NCBI GenBank assembly: GCA_963556495.2
Contig: OY747702.1
Span: 7,537,280 to 7,601,279 of the forward strand
From: Valencia hispanica
Lineage: Eukaryota > Chordata > Actinopteri > Cyprinodontiformes > Valenciidae
DNA: 64,000 nt
Direction of reading: 5' to 3'
Shown here: positions 53,930 through 64,000 of the stretch, one piece after another
How the letters are laid out: each line of letters begins with the position of its first letter
How positions within the stretch are numbered: position 1 is the stretch's first letter
Program-made: the position numbers and the translations under genes
Notes under the pieces: model-generated
Told to the model about the DNA's origin: nothing
Seen by the model: only the letters and a program-made list of their open reading frames with translations
Databases searched by the model: none

Positions 53930-56900
53930 CACAGAGGGGTAACTAAGAATGATGAAATCTAAGTAAATAAAGAAGGATAAAGAAGCACAAGAGAAACTCA
54001 AAGAGAAAATGCAGTAATGAATATAACAGGAAGGAGAGGGGAAAACAGAACAGAAGGAAACATAAGTATAAACACTAGATAAGAGTGAACTGAAATCTGA
54101 GAACAATAATCCTAATGAGAGAAATAAACTAGAACAGAACTCACACAAAGGAAAATGATGAGATATTTACATTATATCAACTTTAAAGCCTAGCTCCGTA
54201 TTTATTCATGGTATTTACAAGTTCATAGACCTTCCCTCTGAGGATGCGCTGATATACAAGTGAACTTGAGGAGCTTTTCAGTAAAAGAACATGAGGACTC
54301 AAACACAGGCTGTCAGTTCATTGTCAGAAACACAACATAGTCTGAAACAAGACAGAGGGAGTTCTGCTGTTTCTCAAAGTGCTGTCAGAGCTCTGATCTA
54401 ATGTGCATACTGTCTGTCTGTCTGTCTGCCTGCCTATACTATAGTGATGATAAGTGTCACTAATCAGAGGGCATGACATTATACAGTGCAGGGATAGGTT
54501 TTAAGAGTTTTTGATGAATAAGGCAGCTTTAGATATTTGTTCAAAAAAATAGTCTGCTTTCCTTTTTATTTAAAACGGTTTAAAAGTGTGGAAACTTTAA
54601 AGCTTTCTAATGTTTTTAAGAATTTAATCAACTCCTATCATGCCTTGAATTTACTTCCAAGTCATTTCACTCATTTATTCAAAAAAAACTTCCACAAATA
54701 TGCTAGAGGAGAAAGGGAAGAAGAACAAGAACATTTGAGCAGAGTAAGAAATAGCTGATGAGAACCTGGAGTTTACAACAGGAGGGCCTTGACAAAAATC
54801 CAGACAGGCCTTCTTTTAAAGAAAAATAAAGGAACATTGTCTTATATATGAAACTTATCAGTTCAGAAACCAAAAGTCTGAAGATGATCAGAACCAAGGA
54901 TCACAGAATAACCCCACTGATCATTTGAAGCCGTAAATTTTACCAAGGGCCATTAAATTAAAGTTTTAACATCAGAAATGGATCTAAAACACAAATAACT
55001 GGGGGACTACTGTAAGCAGTTGATTTATCTAAACAGATTTGCTCCTCAGTTTGTTGAACCTATACATCCATAGCCAGAAAGAAAGATTGACAAATAAGAT
55101 TAAAATGAATCATTTGCTTGATTCCTGAAGTAGAGACATAATGTGTCCATGCATCGATACAATAACAGTAAGATAACAGTAAACTCTCAATACAACCAAC
55201 CCCATTCAACAGATTTTCTGGTTCATACAAATAATTCAGATCTACCACAGTGTAGAGTAACACTGTTTTACTGGCTGGCTCTGCCATATAAAAAGACTTT
55301 AACAACTAATGTCTAGCATAGTCTCTACACAATTAGGTTTGCATTGTTATTTAGCAAACTTCCTGTGAGGATTCCTCCTATAAGTGATAAAGTGATAGGG
55401 ACAATGAAAAAGTGTTATCTTAATGTAGTAGAATGGCAAATCAGACAATGAAATCAGCCTGTAATCACTTTTAAAAAGCCTTAATGAGCTCCACCGGGGA
55501 AATTAGGAGCTCACATAGTCACCGTTATCTTTATAAAAAATGATTCAAATGTGAATGAGAGAAAAATCTGCATCTATACATGTCTCTTTTCTCTGCATCC
55601 AGCTTGCATTTACCTAAGAGCGTTTTCATAAAATGGTTCTATAACACAGCGGCAATGTTGGGCCCCTCTATGAGCGGCCCTGGCCACTCGAGCTGGCTTT
55701 GTGGACCTCAGGAACCATGATTATAAAGGTGTGCTGTTTGTGACACTCAACACCTCCCTCTACACCTCAGAGGCATAACAACACCTGGCTTCAGCCTCTC
55801 ATACCCCCAGGTCAATAAGGTTAGCTTTGGATCTTCATATTTCTGCTGGTAAATCAACGAGCCTAATTCCTTTTATTCACAGACTTTTACTTTTATTTTT
55901 CCTCTAGCTATTTTTTCTGTTGTTAATCTGTGGTGATTTCATCTGCAGTCATTCCCCCATCTGTTCCCAAAGCTTTAATTATAATTTAACATTTTTTATT
56001 ATTATTATTATTAAGTGTAATATTATCCTTTAAATAGACATGGTTTTAGCTTCATTCAGATGACTGCTTACAGCAAAGAGATTTTAATTCGACAAAGTTT
56101 CTTTAAAATCGTGCTAGAAATATTAGAATTCAAAAGCCAATTTTTGACAATAAAAGGCTTAATATGGCAACAGAAAAACCCAACATCCCATCAAGCAACA
56201 CAGATCCAAGCTTCTCATCAGAGTTTCTGCTGGTCCATTTAAACTGGCCTGTTTTTAAAGGCTTCATGCTGAATGTCCCTCTGGTCTCATTTGATCGGCC
56301 CGGCTTTATTGGCTTCAGCCAGCTCATCGTAATGAAAAGAATTCAGGGTGAGTTGTTTTCTTTAAACCTTAGCAGAGATTGGCAATGCTTTCTAATTTAC
56401 AGGAAATTTGAGGAAATTGTTCCATTCCATTTTCCTGGCCTGTTTTGTAGCGGTGTGTGTTCGGAGCAGACGGCGAAGCGCACAGGAGACAAATGTGTGT
56501 ATTTAAGCTGCTCAAATTCTGTGTGAGCGCATGATGCTTCGAGCGTGTGTTTCTGTGAGTGTGTGTGGGTGCACGCTGATAGGCATCGGGGGAGCGGGAT
56601 AGCTGAAGGCTGAAAGCATTAAGAGAGGAGAGGAGGACATTAATCTAAAGAAAATTAAAATCTGGAGCGGTGCGTTTAGGATGGAGAGCGACCGCCACTT
56701 CTGATAAGAAGTGGTTAAGGAGAGCACAGATTTAGATAAATGGGTAGGAGAGAGAGAGTGAGAGAGGTGGAGGAGGAGGAGGAGGAGAGCCGAAGGGAAG
56801 GATCAGAGGATGTAGAGAACAGAGGAAAATATAATATGAGGAGATTTCAAAAAGAGATGACATGAATAGAGGAAAGGAAGAGGAAAAATGACACATTTGT

Positions 56901-57158
56901 GACTTCAAGAGGGAGTCAGGGATGGAGGGAATGTGGAGAGAAACGAGGATAAAAGAGATGCGGAGAGGGGAAAACAAGTCAGGAGCAGAGGCTGTCCACT
57001 AAAATCCCACATACCTGTTATACCTGCTAATATGGCCCCAGCCAAGTGTGGGTGTGTGTTGTTTTTATGCAGCACATGTAGATAGCAGTGGCTCTGTGGT
57101 CTTGAGCATCAATAACATCAGGTTATCTGCAGCATGGTCTGGTCTCTCTCTCTCTCCC

Positions 57159-57160
<2 letters not shown>
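53930..57160. other. No gene recognised; possible conserved noncoding patches
   Basis: About 3.2 kb without recognised coding sequence. A (TGTC)n run lies at 54410-54430. 55480-55760 ('ttaatgagctccaccgggga', 'ctatgagcggccctggcc') and 56160-56360 ('tttgatcggcccggcttta') look unique and non-repetitive, as conserved noncoding DNA often does. 56740-56990 is purine-rich. Confidence 0.3.

Positions 57161-57192
<32 letters not shown>
57161..57192. repeat. (AC)n microsatellite
   Basis: About 16 AC units, preceded by a short (TC)n run at 57142-57156. Confidence 0.9.
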
Positions 57193-57197
<5 letters not shown>

Positions 57198-60100
57198 GTG
57201 AGTGATAGCGGTGCCACAGAGGTGGCTGTCTGGGGTTAGTAAAGCTGTGCTCAACAAAATGTTGTAGATTTAAGACTGCGGCCAGTCGTCAAGATATGGA
57301 GCCGATTTAGCTGTGAGCTGCAGCCTCTGCCGTCCACTCCCACTCTACAGCTGCTCAAGCATGAGAACAATTCGCCACATGTTTGGAAATTCACTGAATT
57401 TCATTTTCATAGAAAGCTTTGTGTCTCATCGGAGCAACTTGTGACATGAAATAAAAGAGGGTTGAGTGCAACCATTGTGTACGTTTCCACGGAGCTCACG
57501 GCTGGCTAGCGTCTTCTGGCATTAGGAAATGAAAACCAATATGCAGTTCTAGCTTCCTTTTAATCTGGTTTAAACAAATTCTGTAAAAGCAGAGATCAAA
57601 ACACAAGCAGCCCTTGTCGGTAAGGAGACTCTAAATTGTCTATGTACTAGTGATGGGACAGTCCACTAAGTCTTTGATACATTGTTGAACAATCCAGATG
57701 TTTGTCATTTGTATCATTTACCTAAGTGATGTTAAATATCTTGCTGGTTTATGAAAATGTTTAGGTATCGACAGGATTTATAAATGAAGGTTATTATTTA
57801 CATTTTGAGCCCGTCTGAATTTTTCCCTATGTAAGAAGATTTGATCTGATCCAGGGTATCAGCAGGATCTTAAATCTTAATTTTTAAAGTATCAGTGGGT
57901 ACCTGCAGTGCACTGAGGCCTGAATCAGATCATGCAGCCTTTCCTTCTAACTGGACACAAAAGCAGTGGAGCGAGTGGAAAGGTAGGAATACCTGGCTCT
58001 TTACTAGAAATCACAATTCAGGGTGTACAGTATGTATCAATGCAAAATGTTTCCTGCTTGCCAAAATCAAAACTGGGGTGCATCTGTCTGAAGAATGGAG
58101 AAGTCAGCAGTGAATCACAGAATAACCTAGAAAAAATTATTTGGCTCATAGAAGTGAAATTTTTAAGAGAAGAGAAAATTAATGCTCTTTTGAGGCAAGA
58201 CACAAATATGTCTTTCAGAACAGCCTATATGGTGGCAAGAGAAAAAAAATTGCTTTAAGAAAGCCCCCAGCCATAATTAACTTAACTAAAAACTTTATAG
58301 CGCTAAAGTGTGCACTAATCAGACCATGCTTCTGCTGAAATAATAGGGCACATTGCCAAACAAATGAGAGCTAGGTTTGTTAAAAATATTGAAGATATTG
58401 GGTCATGAATCAGTCTTGTGGCATCTGTGGTCACTACTAATTTAAAGTGAAGTAATATACTGGGCTGATATTAGTTCTTGGTTTAGCAGTTATTTTGGTT
58501 TTGATGGTTGTGAGGATGATGATGATGATGATGATTATGATGAGGATGATGATGTTTCTGATCTAAGTTGGTCCATGATTTGTTGTTCTTGAATGGCAAT
58601 GATAAAGCAGAAAATGTTGGACTGCATGTGGATCCATTGTTGCTTTTCTTTTGTTAAGAACCTGTTAACTTACCAAAATAGTTTTTTTATGTTATTGACT
58701 GTTGTGCCATAAAATACATACATGTGTAGGTGAATTTAGACGTTGCAGTGCAGAATGAAAAATATGGCTCCCCCAAAAGCTTTGATGTAATTCAAACCCT
58801 GAGCATAAGGTAACATTGGCTGTTTGAACATTAGTGACTTACTGATAGGTGTCATGTTGACCTGAGCTCCCATGTGGAGATGTGTTAGCCAGCAACCCCA
58901 CATCGATGGAACCATTCCACCCGGGGAAAGGTCCTGATGGTTTCATTGGGTACGAAATAGTGAAGTGGGAAAATGGTCACAGAAACTCCCCTCTATTACT
59001 CTTGTGTTTTGGAATTTGCAGCTAATGTGGCTAATTATAAAACAAGTGAATATCAATAAACAGTGCACCCAGACTGAAGCTGGCAATTAGAGCAGAAACT
59101 ATTCAGAACCAGTAGCAACTACCCTGCTGAGTCTGGGTAAACACCACAAACACAGAAACTAAACGGGGCTGCTGCTGAAACCATTTGCATTTTCTGATTC
59201 ATGCCTACACTGTAAAAAATATCTTTTTATTAAGGACCAGATCCTTGACTACAGTAAAAATGGTTATCCAATTGAATGCACACCTGGATAAAGGTAGAGA
59301 CAGTACTTCTACAAATGCTAATAATAGTTCAATATGTTGTCTTTCAAATTGGATACTGAATTGCCTACTTCTTATTGGTTTTGCCCTAATGAAGACAATG
59401 AAACATACGGTTATTGGTTCTGTTTTTCTAATCTTTATTGAAAAGATCAAAGATAGTTGATGGGGTAAAAATAGTGTTGAGTTTGGAAATGTATAACCTT
59501 ATAAGCTATTGCTTATGTAAGGTATTGAGTGAAGTTACTTTGTCTAAACAAGTATTAAAAAGTCATCAACTGAACTGAGACTTGCAGAGACCCTGTGATC
59601 TCTCCCTTTAAGCTAATTACACTTTTAGTAATGTGTTTCATGATTGTAATGTGGTGTCCTACAGTTTTTATTGTAGTTTTTAATGCAAGATGACATGTTT
59701 GTTTTGCAGTAAAGATATTAAGTACAACCACAACAATGTTTAGCTTCTAATATAAGTGATCAAAGTTCTTTATTTGCACAAACAAATGGGGAGCTTGAGT
59801 CTCCTCCCCTTCCACTCCGCCTATGGGTCCCCTGACTTAAAAAAAAAGAATGATTGTCAATGAAGGGATAAAAGTTGTTTTCTGGTCCATTTTGCCTTAT
59901 GCAATCACACATATGCTGTACCTCAATTTACATAACTAATTATGTGTATTTTGACTGTGTTTGTCATGTGATTTATTTGATTGTAAAAATTGGTAATTAA
60001 AAAGACTACAAATCAGAAGTCGCATACATGACGTCACGTTAGCTAGCACTAGCTAGCACTTGAAATATTCAGCGAGACCTTATAGATCTTGTCCCGCATG

Positions 60101-60769
60101 CTGGCTCTCACTCAGCCGACTATTTCTCCCCCAGCAGAGCAGACACTTTCCCCATGACCAGATTTATAGAGGTTTCCTCCACGTTTAATGCTCCCTCCTT
60201 CATCCTGGAGGAACGATGCAAAGCTCGCTAAACTCACAGCCATTTTTCTTCTTCTTCTTATCCTTCTGTTGTTTGGTAACGTACATTTTGTGAGACGAGC
60301 AGTTGTAGTCCACTACATGTTTTCACACAAAATGATGATTATGATCACGTCAGGCTGTTAAACCATCTTTGACCAGCAGGGGGATTTTTGTGTACATTTC
60401 ACCTTGAGAAATGTACCGTAGTTTGAAGTTATTGGCTGGAAGGCTTCAATACTTTGCTGCCTTGCTGTACATAAGGATGATGACCAGATCCCGCTCCACA
60501 GTCTGCTGTTAACTTTAATATTGCCAGCATCAAAAAGCCACATATAATCATTTTTACAACTTTTCCTGTGTTCATTTCCATGACTGAAATCGAGAAATTG
60601 AAATTAAACATGTAGGAAAAAAGTAAGCTGAGAATACACAGGAAGTTGCTGAAGATTGACGACGTTATGTTTGGAACACTAAACACATTCTAAATGCAAA
60701 ATACACACAAGTTTTCTGAGAGCAGTAGCTTGGAAACCCAACAAACCAGCTCCCAACCTTGGAATTTAA
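57193..60769. other. No gene recognised
   Basis: About 3.6 kb. 57240-57560 looks unique. ORFs at 57895, 57932 and 59185 (72-108 codons) have no recognised motif. A tandem 'gctagcact' duplication lies at 60043-60060. 59990-60350 with a CpG-containing 'catgacgtcacgttagc' may be part of an unrecognised repeat. Confidence 0.3.
58513..58554. repeat. Imperfect (GAT)n microsatellite
   Basis: About 14 GAT/GAG/TAT units. Confidence 0.85.
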
Positions 60770-60890
60770 AAGCACTAAATGGCAAAGAAGATGTAAGATT
60801 CTGCAATGGGCTAGTCAAAGTTTGGACTAAATCTGATATAATTCTGCAGAGAAGATTGGGCAAAAATCCCTCTGCTGCGTAAAAGACTAT
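60770..60890 (+). pseudogene. Probable Tc1-like transposase relic
   Basis: The frame 'LNGKEDVRFCNGLVKVWTKS' parallels the block before the catalytic Glu of Tc1 transposases (NGKADVR...WPSQSPDL), and the nucleotide run 'gggctagtcaaagtttggac' is close to the usual 'ggcctagtcaaagtccagac'. Very decayed; no ends seen. Confidence 0.4.
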
Positions 60891-61880
60891 TCGCAAGTTA
60901 TCAAAAAATATCATATAGACATTCCAGTAAGTTTTTCCGGCCATATACAAAAAAAAAAAACATCTGGATAGAACCTCCGCTTGATATTAATAGCAGGAAT
61001 ATCTGGACTAAAACCCTATTTTCCTTGCTTGGGGCAAAATGAAGAAACGAAACTCACGAGCGACGCGGCCGGCGCTGCAAGTAACTGCAGCCAGCCGCAC
61101 GGGAGCGCGCACAAACGCTTCACAAAAAACCATACCTATTCACAGTGACAAACTTCTTTTCTTTTTCTTAGTGCCACTTTTTAGTAGGCTGTGAGTCATC
61201 CTTGGTCGTTTCCCAGTTGCAGAAGAGAAGAATCACAATTAAATCAATGGAGGTCTGCGACCATTTTTCTTCCTCTTTTAAAGCTGTCGAGAACGCGCAA
61301 GCCGTGTCAATTGATGTCACATCCATAGGACAGCGCGGGAAATTCGGGCCCCGAACTGCAGCACATTTTGCAGCCAGTTTAAGAAAATGGAGCGATACAA
61401 GGGTGGGCTCATTCTTTTTGGTTTATAACACTTCATCACCCAACAGCAGTAAAAAACTGGACATGGATGTTTATTTTATTTACAAATCCTGCCCCCTGTT
61501 CCTTTAAGGTTTCTATACCTGAAACATTGATACCGAGGATGTGCAGCATGTTGGAGCAGATCACAGCATCCTCCAGCAGGAGACCAGAGCAGCTTCAACC
61601 CTGCAGCTGTCTGACACGTACTTAACACCACAGTCAATGTTGTGAACCGTTTCATTCAAGAAGAAAAGCCTCCATAATGGATTGTGGGATCAGTCAGGTA
61701 CTCTAAATGTGCGTTTGTCAGGTGGACTGACAACTTCAGACCACACACTCCCAGACACACATGTACAAAGGCAGGCAGTCAGTAGCCAGTCAATCACTCA
61801 GAACAAAGCTTTGAAGCCCGCAGTCAAGCTTGGTAGACCATGAGAAAGAGTGGAAGTGTGCTGGGCTGAGACTGTGTGCT
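60891..61880. other. No gene recognised
   Basis: A CpG-containing stretch at 61045-61115 and a 101-codon plus frame at 61202 without known motif. 61470-61510 ('cctgccccctgttccttta') resembles the end of a common fish MITE, but I could not pair it with a second end. Confidence 0.3.

Positions 61881-61947
<67 letters not shown>
61881..61947. repeat. (TG)n microsatellite
   Basis: About 32 TG units after a short imperfect lead. Confidence 0.95.
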
Positions 61948-61949
<2 letters not shown>

Positions 61950-62811
61950 AAGAGCAATTACTCCTGCTGTAACAATACCAGTCATAAGTCTGTTTTAGCC
62001 AAATAGCTTTTGGTTTACAAATGTTTTCTGCCTTATGAGTCATCCAGGATAGCCAGAATCGTAAAAGCATTTTTCAGATGAATCCTTTTAATATGAGCAA
62101 TACAACCAGCAGCTGATTCAATTTGAAACACTCAACTCTAACTTATTTGTAAAAAACTCTCCGCATCATAATAACACAATACAAAAAGTGAAACGAGAAA
62201 ATATTTTTGTCCAGCATATGAACTGACCTAATAAAACTCTGACCAGTGTGAATGCAGGACTTCTTGTTGCTGCCTCTTTTAGTGGTCACCACAGCGGATC
62301 ATCTGCGTTCACCTTATTCCAAACCTCTTCCTTCTTCACACCAACGCTTTGCTTCTCCTGCTTCGCTACTCTTTAATGTCCATCTTTTCTTCCTCCTTGG
62401 CAACTCCATATCCATCAGCTTTATTAGGGGACATTTAAGCTTTCACGCTAACATCTCTAAATAGAGATGGCAGGAAGAGAGTAAAAGTCAATTTTGGTCA
62501 TTGCAAATGAAACATTTATAGCTCCGCCTCATGTTTGCTAATATGCATATACTGTACTGCACACTACCTTATATAAGTCTTCACATACCTTTAATTTCAT
62601 ACACAGTTTGTCATGTTACAACCACAAAGTTTAATATGTTTTTGTTAGATTATCAGATTATTAATTGTGTGATGGACCAGTACAAATTAAAGGAAAATAA
62701 TGCATGGTTTCACTGTTTTTTAACAAATAAAAACTGTAAACAGTCTGCAAACAACTGTCAGTCTTATTCGTGCCATTGCTCTCACAAATGTTCACACATC
62801 GATATGCAGAT
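61948..62811. other. No gene recognised
   Basis: Unassigned AT-rich sequence; 62260-62400 ('gtggtcaccacagcggatca') looks like an old repeat of unknown family. Confidence 0.3.
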
Positions 62812-62937
62812 TCATAGGCAGGTTGGGGTTAAAGTGCCTTGCCCAAAGGAACATCAACATGTAGCGACAGAAGCTGGAATCAACAACCTGACAATTCCCA
62901 GATGACTGCCACTGCCACTGAGCCACAGCAGCCCCAC
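62812..62937 (-). mobile_element. tRNA-derived SINE, same family as 51340
   Basis: On the minus strand: 'ggggctgctgtggctcagtg' with an A box at 62914-62925, a decayed B box, then 'ctacatgttgatgttccttt' and 'gggcaaggcactttaacccc', known blocks of a widespread fish SINE. The 5' end touches the TAA that flanks the next element. Confidence 0.7.
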
Positions 62938-62940
62938 TAA

Positions 62941-63656
62941 AGCCGCGTTCACACCGGTCAGCGCGTCCAGGCGTCAAATCGCTCAAACGGACGAAAGTCG
63001 AAGCTTTAAAATTAAAACCCAGCTGCTTGCACACTTGTGGTCTGCGTCGGCGCGTCGGGGCATCAGCGCGTCACGTCATTACGTCAGCGTGCGGGCGTGG
63101 ATTTGTCTGTTGCTAGTTGTTTACAACATGGCGGATCTTGTCGAGAGAGTGGCTTGGGCTTTAATTAATGAAGCCACACAACGTTGAAAGTTAAAAGAAA
63201 TATATTTAACTGCTTACCTGGCACTCCAATATCCTTCGATATCTTCCTCCAAATCAGATCCGATCTCTTCCTGTCTTTGTAAAAAGACGAAGACGGGTCA
63301 TACAGTTCACAGACATTACATACAGCGACGATCAGTTTGTCCTCCATCTTGAATAAAAAATTTGCCGATTCCCCCATGGAAGGAGTTACTACGTCAGTAC
63401 AACGAGTCGCTCTGATTGGTTGACGCCGCGCGTCTGCTGCCCGAAAGTTCAATTTTTCCAACTTGAGCAGCAGACGCCCCGACGCACTGTCGGGGCGTCC
63501 GGGCATCAGCCGCGTGGACGCGCTGATGCCAGCTGCGCCGACGCGCGCGACTTGCTGCTTGGCAGTTTGGCGCCCACTAGATGCGTAGATACCATAGACT
63601 TGCATGTAATCTAGCTGCCCTGCTGCCTGGACGCGCTGACCGGTGTGAACGCGCCT
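62941..63656. mobile_element. PIF/Harbinger-like element with MADF exon
   Basis: Inverted ends of about 33 bp: left 'agccgcgttcacaccggtca', right, reverse complemented, 'aggcgcgttcacaccggtca', both continuing 'gcgcgtccaggc'. Flanks TAA (62938-62940) and TTA (63657-63659) fit a TWA-type duplication with one change. The interior is GC- and CpG-rich compared with the rest of the window, has overlapping hairpins at 63430-63520, a MADF-type exon on the minus strand, and a short plus-strand start (ATG at 63128, 19 codons) of unknown meaning. Confidence 0.72.
63218..63347 (-). pseudogene. MADF-domain first exon of a Harbinger-associated protein
   Basis: From the ATG at 63347 the frame reads 'MEDKLIVAVCNVCELYDPSS' and then 'SDLIWRKISKDIGVPG', the first two helices of a MADF (Myb/SANT-like) DNA-binding domain: the 'L-I-x-x-V-x-x-x-P/C-x-LYD' and 'W-x-x-I-x-x-x-x-G' pattern. 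At 63218 the exon meets CAG/GTAAGCA, a near-consensus donor. Harbinger elements are known to encode a Myb-like partner beside the transposase. The third helix and all later exons are missing inside this 716-bp element, so it is a gene fragment. Confidence 0.6.
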
Positions 63657-63659
63657 TTA

Positions 63660-63904
63660 TAGTGGACCTGTAAAGAAGGTCACACAGATAAGATGAGAAT
63701 TTCCTCTTCTCTCTCAGGATGACATTCTATGCTTCTTAGGTTTACATTTGTGTCAGACTCCATGCTCAGACTTAACAGAGCTCTGTGGGATGTTCCAAGC
63801 TGAGATACTGTGGTAGAACCTAACCCTGCTTTAAACTTCTCCACAACTTTCTACCTGGCCTGCCTGCTGTGTACCTTGGTCTACATTATGTCAGAAGTTC
63901 TGCA
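63660..63904. other. No gene recognised
   Basis: Short unassigned stretch. Confidence 0.4.
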
Positions 63905-64000
63905 CCATGGGTGTCCAGCTCCAGTCCTCAAGGGCCAGTGTCCTGCCAGTCTAAGACGTGTCTCTGCTCCAACAGAGCTGATTCAATTTGTCAAACTACC
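63905..64000. repeat. Common teleost interspersed repeat, runs off the window
   Basis: 'gggtgtccagctccagtcct' through 'gtctctgctccaacagagct' matches from memory a very frequent fish repeat ('...tccaactccggtcctggagggcc...'). Only its first ~95 bases are inside the window, so the type cannot be settled. Confidence 0.5.

Noticed and set aside
56164..56526. 120-codon ORF as a host exon
   Set aside because: No known motif, no convincing splice acceptor, and the composition fits unique noncoding DNA; retained only as a possible conserved noncoding patch.
60031..60062. 'gctagcact' tandem as a regulatory array
   Set aside because: Only two units; no further copies nearby.
63128..63187. Short plus-strand frame MADLVERVAWALINEATQR as the start of a Harbinger transposase
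   Set aside because: Only 19 codons before a stop and no transposase motif; the resemblance is too weak to annotate as a gene.

Overview
The window is eukaryotic and comes from a ray-finned (teleost, probably percomorph) fish. The evidence is the mix of mobile elements: L2-type LINEs with (GAATT)n tails and an esterase ORF1, several Tc1-like transposons with TA target sites, hAT, PIF/Harbinger-like and TTAA-site elements, a Gypsy LTR element, tRNA-derived SINEs, and long (CA)n, (GA)n and (TG)n arrays. Translated ORFs with recognisable homology belong to mobile elements and almost all are broken. No complete host gene, rRNA, functional tRNA or CRISPR array was found. The only host-exon candidate is a 48-nt in-frame segment at 15983-16030 with good splice sites, so the window may be largely intronic or intergenic.

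Layout. 1-5.6 kb: an old repeat interrupted by a nearly full-length reverse-strand L2 LINE, followed by a tandemly duplicated, internally deleted L2 copy and a tRNA-derived SINE. 5.6-13.5 kb: Tc1 remnants, L2 3' tails, a 2.5-kb CR1/L2-group LINE (plus strand), and two copies of a short internally deleted derivative of that LINE type, one of them inserted in an L2 tail with a target-site duplication. 13.5-22.4 kb: mostly unique sequence with the candidate exon, a dead L2 fragment, a DR1-type nuclear-receptor motif and long microsatellites. 22.4-27.2 kb: a 1.1-kb element between 9-bp direct repeats, then a hAT-like element that hosts a TTAA-site element and a Tc1 transposon. 28-35.7 kb: L2 tail, a Harbinger-like MITE with a nested LINE 3' end, another MITE, and LINE and Tc1 relics. 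36.8-40.4 kb: a 2.1-kb hAT element with a perfect 8-bp target-site duplication and a Tc1-ended element packed with a palindromic TTTAGC-type repeat. 43.7-49 kb: a three-level nest, Tc1 inside Gypsy inside a hAT-like MITE. 49.8-64 kb: L2 tail, SINEs, a Tc1 deletion derivative, a second Harbinger-like MITE, unique stretches, and a Harbinger-like element carrying a MADF-domain exon with an intact splice donor.

These loci do not form a pathway. The main content is the insertion history: nesting order, target-site duplications and shared deletion junctions give relative ages and show which short elements spread as families. Family names above the superfamily level are from motif recognition by eye and were not checked against a repeat library.
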